DNA of 7,403 nucleotides from an uncultured Coriobacteriales bacterium (GTDB lineage: Bacteria; Actinomycetota; Coriobacteriia; Coriobacteriales; UMGS124), in assembly GCA_934662525.1 (NCBI GenBank), contig CAKUKJ010000101.1:1-7403 (forward strand). Direction: 5' to 3'. Within the stretch, counting starts at the first letter, position 1; the number at the start of each line of letters is the position of its first letter. Below, in pieces: positions 1 through 5,686 of the stretch. Both the position numbers and the translations under genes were made by a program. The notes below the pieces were generated by a model. The model was not told where the DNA came from, ran no database searches, and saw nothing but the letters and a program-made list of their open reading frames with translations.

Positions 1-627
1 GAGCGCACGAGCGAGGAGGTCGCGCAGGTCGTGGAGGAGGCCCAGGCGGAGAACCGCTCGGTCTACACGCCCCAGTCGCTGTGCTCCATCCTTGAGCGCG
101 CAGGAGCCCTCACAAGCCGCACCGAGGAGGTGGTCGGGGACGAGTCCGCCGCCGAGCCCGGTGAGCTTGAGACGGGCGAGGCTGCGGGTGCGGCCGAGGA
201 CGCCGGCGTCACTGCCGCTGGTTCCGACGACCCCTTGCTGCCCGAGGTCGAGTCTGTCACCATCGATGCGCGCGAGGTCGCCGCACCGCCCGTCACCTAT
301 TGGACCTCCACCGACGAGGGCCTCACGGTGCTCGCCTCCCACAAGGAGGGCTCGGCGCTTGAGAAGCTGCTCACAAGCGAGACTGAGAGCGTCTACCTGC
401 CCATCTATGAGCGCGTGCTCGCCTTCTGCGCCGAGCAGCCCCGTCCCAAGCCACAAATCGACGCCATCGTCGACGACGACCCGCTCGTGAAGAAGCCGCG
501 CCGCTACTCGAACCATTTCATCGAGCTGCTTGAGAACCGCGAGGCGCTGAGCTGGCACGACGGCGGCTGGAACGCCACAGAGCTGGGGCGTCGCTACCTC
601 GAGAAGCACGGCCTGCTCGCCGACTAA
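1..627 (+). CDS. Unrecognised protein, C-terminal part, two winged-helix-like units
   Basis: The frame is open from base 1 to the TAA at 625-627, giving 208 visible residues; the true start is probably upstream. A GTG at 31 with GAGGAGGT at 13-20 could be an internal start, but GAGGAGGT recurs inside the gene at 124-131 as ordinary Glu-Glu-Val coding. I do not recognise the family. Two stretches look like copies of one unit. Residues 22-40 (YTPQSLCSILERAGALTSR) match 169-184 (YSNHFIELLENREALS), and each is followed by a W-x-x-T-x-x-G-x-x-x-L element (W101-L111, W190-L200). This resembles helix-turn-helix plus wing twice, with an acidic Ala/Gly/Glu-rich insert at about 43-80 splitting the first copy. 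No signal peptide or membrane segment is visible in the part present, so it is likely cytoplasmic. A DNA-binding or protein-binding role is inference. It lies 100 bases ahead of the TorD-like gene and may or may not share its transcript. Confidence 0.75.
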   Translation, partial: ERTSEEVAQVVEEAQAENRSVYTPQSLCSILERAGALTSRTEEVVGDESAAEPGELETGEAAGAAEDAGVTAAGSDDPLLPEVESVTIDAREVAAPPVTYWTSTDEGLTVLASHKEGSALEKLLTSETESVYLPIYERVLAFCAEQPRPKPQIDAIVDDDPLVKKPRRYSNHFIELLENREALSWHDGGWNATELGRRYLEKHGLLAD

Positions 628-653
628 GGCCCGCGCGGCACCTGGGCGGGCGC

Positions 654-680
654 TGCCTGGGCCTTCGGGCGCCTAGGGCA
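654..680 (+). terminator. UUCG-capped hairpin, possible weak terminator or processing site
   Basis: GCC at 661-663 pairs with GGC at 668-670 around a TTCG loop, the very stable C(UUCG)G tetraloop. The stem can be extended with bulges: 659-660 with 672-673, and TGCC 654-657 with GGCA 677-680. No T-run follows (the next bases are CCTTTCGC), so intrinsic termination would be weak. It sits in the only sizeable gap of the window, between the first gene and the TorD-like gene, and could also separate the two transcripts or act in RNA stability. The pairing was done by eye. Confidence 0.3.
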
Positions 681-715
681 CCTTTCGCATCGCGTCTTTG
701 CTTACACATCCGACC

Positions 716-722
716 AAGGAGA
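716..722 (+). promoter_or_regulatory. Ribosome binding site of the TorD-like gene
   Basis: AAGGAGA lies 5 bases before the ATG at 728. This decides the start: the upstream in-frame TTG at 698 has no such site, and using it would add ten residues that do not look like the family N-terminus. Confidence 0.8.
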
Positions 723-727
723 ATCCC

Positions 728-1438
728 ATGTCTGCTTCTACCAGCGTCGCCGTCAACCCCGAGCTTGCCGAGCTTGCGAGCGCCATGGACGGCCGTGCCG
801 ACACGTACGGCCTGCTCTCGCGCCTGTTCCGCGTCGAGGTCGACGGGCCCTTGCTCACCCAGCTGCGCGGCATGAAGTTTCCCGAGAACACGGGCAACGC
901 CCACGTCGACGCAGGCTACGAGCTCATGCACCGCTACCTCAGCAACGTGTGGGAGCCGGCGCTGCTCGACCTGGCCCGCGACTACGTGCGCGTGTTCATC
1001 GGCCATGGCGTGAACGGCCACTCAGCCGCCTACCCCTACGAGTCGGTCCACACCTCCGAGAAGCGCCTCATGATGCAGCAGGCCCGCACCGAGGTGCTCG
1101 CCGTCTATCGCGCCAACAACCTCAAGAAGGACGAGCATTGGCGCGAGTGCGAGGATCACATCGCCGTCGAGCTTGAGTTCATGCAGGTGATGTGCCAGCG
1201 CACGGCCGTGGCGCTGCGCAAGGGCGATGAGGACGCCGCCATCGAGATGCTCGCGACGCAGCGCGACTTCGTGGCCGACCACCTCGCCAACTGGGTGCCC
1301 ATGCTCGTGCACGACATGCTGCGCTTCTCCGAGACCGAGCTGTATCGCGGCCTGGCGGAGCTCACGCTGGGCTTCGTGCAGACGGAAGGGGAGCTGCTCG
1401 CCGAGCTTCTCGACGGTGTCGAGGCAGAGGTTGCCTAG
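728..1438 (+). CDS. TorD/DmsD-family molybdoenzyme maturation chaperone
   Basis: The product has 236 residues, a little longer than typical TorD/DmsD proteins (about 200), and should be an all-helical cytoplasmic protein. Family landmarks are present in order: D85-Y-V-R-V-F-I-G92 followed by A-Y-P-Y-E-S-V (101-107), which corresponds to the YxRLFxG...PYESVY region; E142-D-H-I-A-V-E-L-E-F-M152, the E-x-DHxxxELxFM motif; and F181-x-x-x-H-L-x-x-W189-V-P, the FxxxHLxxW motif. Proteins of this family bind the twin-arginine signal or the apoprotein of molybdopterin oxidoreductases (DMSO, TMAO, tetrathionate and similar reductases) and hold them until the cofactor is inserted. The client enzyme is not in this window and probably lies upstream. 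Which client it serves cannot be told from the sequence, so no gene symbol is given. The iron-sulfur gene follows after 19 bases, consistent with co-transcription. Confidence 0.93.
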   Translation: MSASTSVAVNPELAELASAMDGRADTYGLLSRLFRVEVDGPLLTQLRGMKFPENTGNAHVDAGYELMHRYLSNVWEPALLDLARDYVRVFIGHGVNGHSAAYPYESVHTSEKRLMMQQARTEVLAVYRANNLKKDEHWRECEDHIAVELEFMQVMCQRTAVALRKGDEDAAIEMLATQRDFVADHLANWVPMLVHDMLRFSETELYRGLAELTLGFVQTEGELLAELLDGVEAEVA

Positions 1439-1457
1439 GGACGCCTGGGGGTGCTCA

Positions 1458-2723
1458 ATGCCTGACATGAAATCTGCCGCGACGCTGCTGGCGAGCCTGA
1501 GCAGCGCCGACCTCAACGTCTACCCGTATCGCTGCGCCGTGGTGCGCAACCGCCATGCAAGCTGCATGCGCTGCGCCCAGGCGTGCACCTCGGGCGCCAT
1601 CAGCGTGGAGGACGGTGCGGTCAGCGTCGACCCCGAGCTGTGCGTGGGGTGCGGCACGTGCGCCACGGTGTGCCCGACCTGCGCCCTTGAGGCACGCCAC
1701 CCTGCAGACGCCGAGCTTGCGACGCGCGCTCATGAGGCGCTGGAGGCTTGCGGAGACACGCTCGTCGTCCTGTGCGACTCGATGTGGAGGCGCAACGCCG
1801 ACACCGTGGACCCCGCCCGCGCGGTGCGCGTGACCTGCCTGGGCCGCATGGAGGAGTCGGTGCTCGTGGACGCGGTGGCGCGCGGGGCCAAGCGCGTGCT
1901 GCTCGTGCATGGGCCGTGCGAGTGCTGCCCGCGCTCCGTCGGCATGCATACCTACGCCGAAGTGGTGGACAACGCGAACATGCTCCTGGAGACATGGGGC
2001 GCCTCCCCATGCGTCGAGGTGCGCGAGAAGCTGCCGAAGTGCGTGAGGCTCGAGGGCGGCTCCGGGGTCTGCGGGCATGTGGGGGGGGCGTTCGACGAGT
2101 CGCGCCGCGAGTCGTTCTCGCAGGTGGGACATGCCGTTGCGGGCATGTTTGCGGGCGAGGGCGAGAGTGGGGACGCAACTGGGACGGTCGGGGGAGAAGG
2201 CGCGCCCTCTGGGACAGGCGCCGGCGCCGGCGCGCCCGCCCCGCTCGTCTCGACCGGCCCGGCCACGCTCAAGACCATGCTGGACGGCACGCTGCCGCAT
2301 TTTCTTCCCGACCGCCGCGAGCGCCTGCTCGACGCCTTGGCCGAGCTGGGCGAGCCGGCCTGCGACGCCGCGCTTGAGACGCGCCTGTGGGGGCGCGTGT
2401 CCATCGACGTCTCGCGCTGCAAGACGTGCCTTATGTGCGCGACGTTCTGCCCCACCGGTGCCATCTCCAAGATTGCGGGCGACGACGGCGCCGTGACATT
2501 GGAGCACCGCCCCGCCGACTGCGTGAAGTGCCGCTGCTGCACCGACGTGTGCCCCACCGACGCGCTCACGCTGTTCGAGGACGTGTTGGCCAGCGAGGTT
2601 GCGAGCGGCGCCGTGACCGAGCGCTTCGAGCTGCCGCCTGTCCGCGACGGGCGCGGCGGCCCGCATTCCATGCTCGGCGCCTTGAGAAAGATCATCCACT
2701 GCGACCAGCTCTACGAGCGCTAA
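1458..2723 (+). CDS. Multi-cluster 4Fe-4S protein: two ferredoxin-like ends around an MvhD-like core
   Basis: The product has 421 residues and is probably a cytoplasmic electron carrier. The N-terminal region carries C26, then H33-x2-C36-x2-C39-x3-C43, then C62-x2-C65-x2-C68-x3-C72-P. The C-terminal region is a standard dicluster ferredoxin: C321-x2-C324-x2-C327-x3-C331-P and C355-x2-C358-x2-C361-x3-C365-P. Between them, residues 102-181 contain LVVLC106, VTC127-L-G-R and GPC154-E-C-C157-P-x3-G, spaced like the MvhD/FlpD domain that passes electrons between hydrogenase and heterodisulfide reductase; this resemblance is by eye. A Gly/Ala-rich linker covers about 232-265. The ATG at 1458 is chosen because the weak G-rich site TGGGGGTG (1446-1453) lies just ahead; M4 is the alternative start. 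It follows the chaperone gene by 19 bases and so probably belongs to the same redox system, perhaps feeding a molybdoenzyme. The partners are unknown. Confidence 0.88.
   Translation: MPDMKSAATLLASLSSADLNVYPYRCAVVRNRHASCMRCAQACTSGAISVEDGAVSVDPELCVGCGTCATVCPTCALEARHPADAELATRAHEALEACGDTLVVLCDSMWRRNADTVDPARAVRVTCLGRMEESVLVDAVARGAKRVLLVHGPCECCPRSVGMHTYAEVVDNANMLLETWGASPCVEVREKLPKCVRLEGGSGVCGHVGGAFDESRRESFSQVGHAVAGMFAGEGESGDATGTVGGEGAPSGTGAGAGAPAPLVSTGPATLKTMLDGTLPHFLPDRRERLLDALAELGEPACDAALETRLWGRVSIDVSRCKTCLMCATFCPTGAISKIAGDDGAVTLEHRPADCVKCRCCTDVCPTDALTLFEDVLASEVASGAVTERFELPPVRDGRGGPHSMLGALRKIIHCDQLYER
2081..2088 (+). repeat. Run of eight G inside the iron-sulfur gene
   Basis: Eight consecutive G bases span codons 208-211 (Val-Gly-Gly-Ala), between the MvhD-like core and the linker. 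It is the longest single-base run I see in the window. A gain or loss of one base would end translation before the C-terminal ferredoxin could be made in frame. Confidence 0.85.
2217..2236. repeat. GGCGCC-type self-complementary tract
   Basis: GGCGCC occurs twice in tandem (2217-2228), followed at once by GGCGCGCC (2229-2236). Each unit is palindromic. The tract codes part of the Gly/Ala linker of the iron-sulfur protein and could form hairpins or alternative helices; it may be no more than GC-biased linker coding. Confidence 0.6.
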
Positions 2724-2730
2724 AGAGGTG
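2724..2730 (+). promoter_or_regulatory. Ribosome binding site of the first helicase-like gene
   Basis: AGAGGTG starts directly after the TAA of the iron-sulfur gene and lies 6 bases before the ATG at 2737. It overlaps the GTG at 2728, an in-frame alternative start that therefore looks less likely. The closeness to the stop suggests translational coupling. Confidence 0.7.
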
Positions 2731-2736
2731 CCCGAC

Positions 2737-4761
2737 ATGACTGTCGATTCTGCTATTGCCAACGGCTCCCGTGCGGCCGATTCTACCGTCCTGCCCGAGG
2801 CGAGCGCCCCCCGCGTGCTCGTGCGCGGCGTTGCCAACGCGGGCAAGACCCGTGCCGCCTGCGACCATGTGCGCGACCTTCTCGCCGCAGGAGTGCCCGC
2901 GCGGGACATCCTGCTCGTCGTCGCGACGCCGACGGCCGTGCGCGACATTGCCGGCGAGCTGGGAGGCGCCGCCGAGGGCGTGCGCATCACGACCTCCCGC
3001 GACTTCGAGCTGGGCATCCTCTCCGAGCCTGCCGCCCGCGCCTTCATCGGCCGTCGCCCTCGCGTGCTGTGCGACTTCGAGGAGTCGTTCCTGCTCGAGG
3101 ACATGCGCGCCACGGGCATCCCGGCGCGCCGCCTCAAGGGCATGCTTGGCTTCTTCCGCAAGAGCCTGACCGAGCTTGCCGACGACGACATGGCGAGCTT
3201 CATCATCGACGTGCGCGAGCAGACCGTGCTCGACGCCCTGCATACCCATCTGGGCGCCTACGACGCCATGCTCGACTGCGAGGTTTCCAACCTTACGGTG
3301 CACTACCTGCGCGAACATCCCGAAGCGGGCGCCGCGACGGGCGTGCGCCACATCGTGGCGGACGACTACCAGTGCCTGAACCGTGCGAGCCAGATCGCGC
3401 TGGAGCTGCTTGCCCCCCAGACCCTGTGGGCCTTCGCCGACGAGACGCTCGCCGCCCAGGGAAGCGACCCCTTCCCCTATCTGGCCGGCGTGGCCGAGTT
3501 TTGCACGCGCAACCCCGAGGCCGTCCAGGTCGAGCTTGCGGCCCCCGAGACCGGCGCCGCCTCGGCCGCAGCATGGCTTGCCAAGGGCGGCTACCTGTCG
3601 GCGCTCTCGCTGGGTCTTGCCGAGGACAGGGGCAAGGTCGCGACCGAGCACGCCTATGGCGTCGTGCCTGTCGCGCCTGCTGTTGCGGGGGTCTGCCAGC
3701 GCGTGTATGCGACGCCCGACGATGAGCTCGACGGCGTGGCGTCCCAGGTCATGGACCTTGTGCATGCGGGTGCGAATCCTGCCGACATCCTCGTACTTGC
3801 ACCCAACCGGGCATGGGCGGGCGGTGTCGAGCGTCGCCTGGCGCAAGCAGGGGCGGCCGTCGAGACCCATGAGGGCACGCGCCTGGCCGGCGGCTCCTTC
3901 CGCGAGCTTGCCCGCTGCCAGACGGGCCGCATGTTCACGGCGCTTGCCCTGCTCGCCGACCCCAATGACTCGCTTGCCTGGCGCTGCTGGTGCGGCGTGG
4001 GCGACTACCTGGCCCGCAGCAACATCTTCACGGGCATCGAGGCGCTGGCCCACGAGCGTGCCTGTGGCCTGGGCGAGGCCATGGCGCTGCTTGAGGCGGG
4101 GGAGGCCCCCGAGGTCCCCGGCCAGGCGAGCGTGCTGGAGGCATATTGTCAAGGCCGCGAGATGATTGCCAACCTGGGCGACCTGCGCGGCACGGAGCTG
4201 CTCGCGGCTTTGGCCAAGGGGCTTGGCATGGATGGTGTGCCCAGGACGTTTGCCGCTCTTGCCTCTGATGCCTTCGCCGGCCCCGAGGCTGATGCCAAGG
4301 AGCTGTTCGCCGCCGCCCAGCGCTTCATGCAGCAGGGCCAGGTGTGCCCTGGCGCCGTGCGCGTCGCGCTTTACGAGCAGGCATGCGCCCTCAAGGCGGG
4401 CCATGTTGTCGTGTGCGGCCTCATGAACGGCTGGCTGCCCGAGCATGCCTATTTCGACCTGGCGGAGGCCGACTTCGACGCGCGCGCAAAAATCGACGCC
4501 GAGGCGCGGCAGAAGATGTATGAGCTTGCATCGTGCGCGACGGGCGAGCTTGTGCTCACGGGCTTTGCCGACTGCGACCTTGAGCTGGCCGAACGCATGC
4601 ATCTCAAGGGCTACAAGGTGCGCATGGGCGCAGACGGCAAACGCATTACGACCGTGCGCCCCAGCGACCTGGCCACCTACGCCCTGCACGCCTGGGGGCT
4701 GGCTGCGCTCCCGACCAAGTCGCTTTTGCGCGACTACACCCCCGCCCAGGTCAACGCATAG
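2737..4761 (+). CDS. UvrD/Rep-like SF1 helicase-fold protein with altered motifs
   Basis: The product has 674 residues, close to UvrD size. SF1A landmarks appear in order: Walker A G31-V-A-N-A-G-K37-T38; a motif Ia-like strand at 57-71 (DILLVVATPTAVRDI); motif II I206-V-A-D209-D210-Y-Q212 where UvrD has DEFQ; a very poor motif III near 231-240; a 2A start at 350-360 (DILVLAPNRAW) with the conserved LLADPND following at 405-411; and V557-V-V-C-G-L-M-N-G-W-L-P568, matching the segment after motif V (VVFxxGLxxGxxP). The motif VI position reads E589-A-R-Q-K-M-Y-E-L-A-S599-C600-A601 where UvrD has a conserved T-R-A. The catalytic Glu is thus Asp and the motif VI Arg is Cys. The known family unwinds DNA with ATP; this member may bind ATP but unwind poorly or not at all. 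It keeps no extra nuclease domain. It starts 13 bases after the iron-sulfur gene and is paralogous to the last gene in the window. It may act in DNA repair or defence, which is inference. Confidence 0.82.
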   Translation: MTVDSAIANGSRAADSTVLPEASAPRVLVRGVANAGKTRAACDHVRDLLAAGVPARDILLVVATPTAVRDIAGELGGAAEGVRITTSRDFELGILSEPAARAFIGRRPRVLCDFEESFLLEDMRATGIPARRLKGMLGFFRKSLTELADDDMASFIIDVREQTVLDALHTHLGAYDAMLDCEVSNLTVHYLREHPEAGAATGVRHIVADDYQCLNRASQIALELLAPQTLWAFADETLAAQGSDPFPYLAGVAEFCTRNPEAVQVELAAPETGAASAAAWLAKGGYLSALSLGLAEDRGKVATEHAYGVVPVAPAVAGVCQRVYATPDDELDGVASQVMDLVHAGANPADILVLAPNRAWAGGVERRLAQAGAAVETHEGTRLAGGSFRELARCQTGRMFTALALLADPNDSLAWRCWCGVGDYLARSNIFTGIEALAHERACGLGEAMALLEAGEAPEVPGQASVLEAYCQGREMIANLGDLRGTELLAALAKGLGMDGVPRTFAALASDAFAGPEADAKELFAAAQRFMQQGQVCPGAVRVALYEQACALKAGHVVVCGLMNGWLPEHAYFDLAEADFDARAKIDAEARQKMYELASCATGELVLTGFADCDLELAERMHLKGYKVRMGADGKRITTVRPSDLATYALHAWGLAALPTKSLLRDYTPAQVNA

Positions 4762-4783
4762 CGCTTCTCAATCTCATCCAATT

Positions 4784-4787
4784 GGAG
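4784..4787 (+). promoter_or_regulatory. Ribosome binding site of the unknown gene
   Basis: GGAG lies 6 bases before the ATG at 4794. It overlaps the TTG at 4782, an in-frame alternative start that would add four residues and has no site of its own. The surrounding 32-base gap is noticeably less GC-rich than the genes and shows no terminator. Confidence 0.65.
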
Positions 4788-4793
4788 TCCATC

Positions 4794-5684
4794 ATGCTCA
4801 TTCATCCTTCCCTTATCGAAAAGGCCAACCTCGACGCGCGCGAGTACAACGCCGACGTGGCGGCCGACATCAAGCGCTCCTTCACCTACGTGGGGCCCAT
4901 CACGGTCGGCTCGCACGAGGAGGCCGGCGACGACGCCCCCGTGCGCAACGAGATGCGCCTCATCTGCCGCATGAGCAAGCCGTACTGGACGAGCGAGGGC
5001 GACGGCGACCAGATGTGGGACGCCATGCGCACCTGGCTCGAGGCCAAGGAATACAAGGTCAAGTCTACCATTGCAAACTTCAACAAGTCGCGCGCCGAGA
5101 AAGGCCACCAGACGGTGGATTACGACCGCGTCGAGCTCGACATGAAGCCCTATGCGTTCGGCATCGCCTGCCCCGAGGGCGACGACCTGACCGACTTCAC
5201 CACCATCGCCTCCCGTGTGCGCGAGCTGCTCGCTGCGGGCGTCCTGCCTGCGGACATGCTGGGCATCGAGGCCCCCTCGGCTGCCAGCCTGGCCGAGCAG
5301 TCCGAGTGCGCCCGCGCCGAGGCGGCGAAGCGCGCCGCGCAGCAGGCCCAGGCCGCCGCGCAAGAGGCCGCTGCCCAGGCTGAGGGCGCCGAGGGCGACG
5401 GCGAGAGGGCGGAGGACGAGGCTGCTGAGCCCGTGCAGGACAGTACCGCCCCGGCTGCCGCTGGCGAGGCGTCCGAGCCCGTTACCGATGCCGCGCCCGG
5501 GCCTGCTGCCGAATCCGCCGAGGATGCCCAGCCCGCTGCCGATTCCGAGCCTGCCCCCGCTGCCCCTGCGCGCCTGCCCCATGCGAGCGACTGCCTTGTG
5601 AGCATCGACTACACGCTGTGGGACGTCCGCCTGGCAGACGGCACGGTTCGCACGCTCGACAGCGTCGCCGGAACGTGGGCGTAG
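4794..5684 (+). CDS. Unrecognised protein with Ala/Glu/Pro-rich linker, between two helicase-like genes
   Basis: The product has 296 residues, and I recognise no family. Three regions are visible. Residues 1-160 look like a folded, mixed helix and strand domain with several aromatic and charged positions (P63-Y-W65-T, W75, W81, Y110, Y120). Residues 163-260 are low complexity: first a helix rich in Ala, Glu and Gln (about 163-200, possible coiled coil), then a flexible Ala/Pro/Glu/Asp stretch. Residues 263-296 form a short tail (SDCLVSIDYTLWDVRLADG at 265-283) that looks like a beta hairpin. There is no signal peptide or membrane segment. A small N-domain, tether and C-terminal tail suggest an adaptor, and its place between two paralogous helicase-like genes (32 bases after one, 2 before the other) suggests a shared complex. 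Both ideas are inference. The ATG at 4794 was chosen over TTG 4782 because of GGAG at 4784-4787. Confidence 0.8.
   Translation: MLIHPSLIEKANLDAREYNADVAADIKRSFTYVGPITVGSHEEAGDDAPVRNEMRLICRMSKPYWTSEGDGDQMWDAMRTWLEAKEYKVKSTIANFNKSRAEKGHQTVDYDRVELDMKPYAFGIACPEGDDLTDFTTIASRVRELLAAGVLPADMLGIEAPSAASLAEQSECARAEAAKRAAQQAQAAAQEAAAQAEGAEGDGERAEDEAAEPVQDSTAPAAAGEASEPVTDAAPGPAAESAEDAQPAADSEPAPAAPARLPHASDCLVSIDYTLWDVRLADGTVRTLDSVAGTWA
5280..5573 (+). other. Low-complexity Ala/Glu/Pro-rich coding stretch
   Basis: This codes residues 163-260 of the unknown protein. The first third is Ala/Gln/Glu-rich and likely helical; the rest is a disordered Pro-Ala-acidic linker. Irregular repeats of GCC-GAG and GCC-GCG triplets make it prone to length change between strains. 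Confidence 0.7.
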
Positions 5685-5686
5685 CC

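Noticed and set aside
13..33. GAGGAGGT followed by GTG as a true gene start at 31
   Set aside because: The frame is open to base 1, GAGGAGGT also codes Glu-Glu-Val and recurs inside the gene at 124-131, and the 10-base spacing is long; the start is left undecided.
683..707. Possible promoter ahead of the TorD-like gene
   Set aside because: TTTCGC and TTACACA bear only faint likeness to -35 and -10 boxes and their spacing is poor, so a promoter cannot be called.
1458..2739. ATGCCTGACATG at the iron-sulfur start and GTGCCCGACATG at the helicase-like start as a shared leader or regulatory repeat
   Set aside because: The two differ in position relative to their ribosome binding sites and in likely start codon, and the match is only 12 bases, so coincidence is the simpler reading.
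1455..3206. Long open frame on the minus strand (583 codons), antisense to the iron-sulfur gene and the first helicase-like gene
   Set aside because: Its translation is Ala/Arg/His-rich with no motif, it crosses two well-supported + strand genes, and it is the expected shadow of GC-rich codon usage.
2692..4689. Long minus-strand open frame (665 codons) antisense to the first helicase-like gene
   Set aside because: It mirrors the + strand gene with clear SF1 motifs, and its own product is low in recognisable structure.
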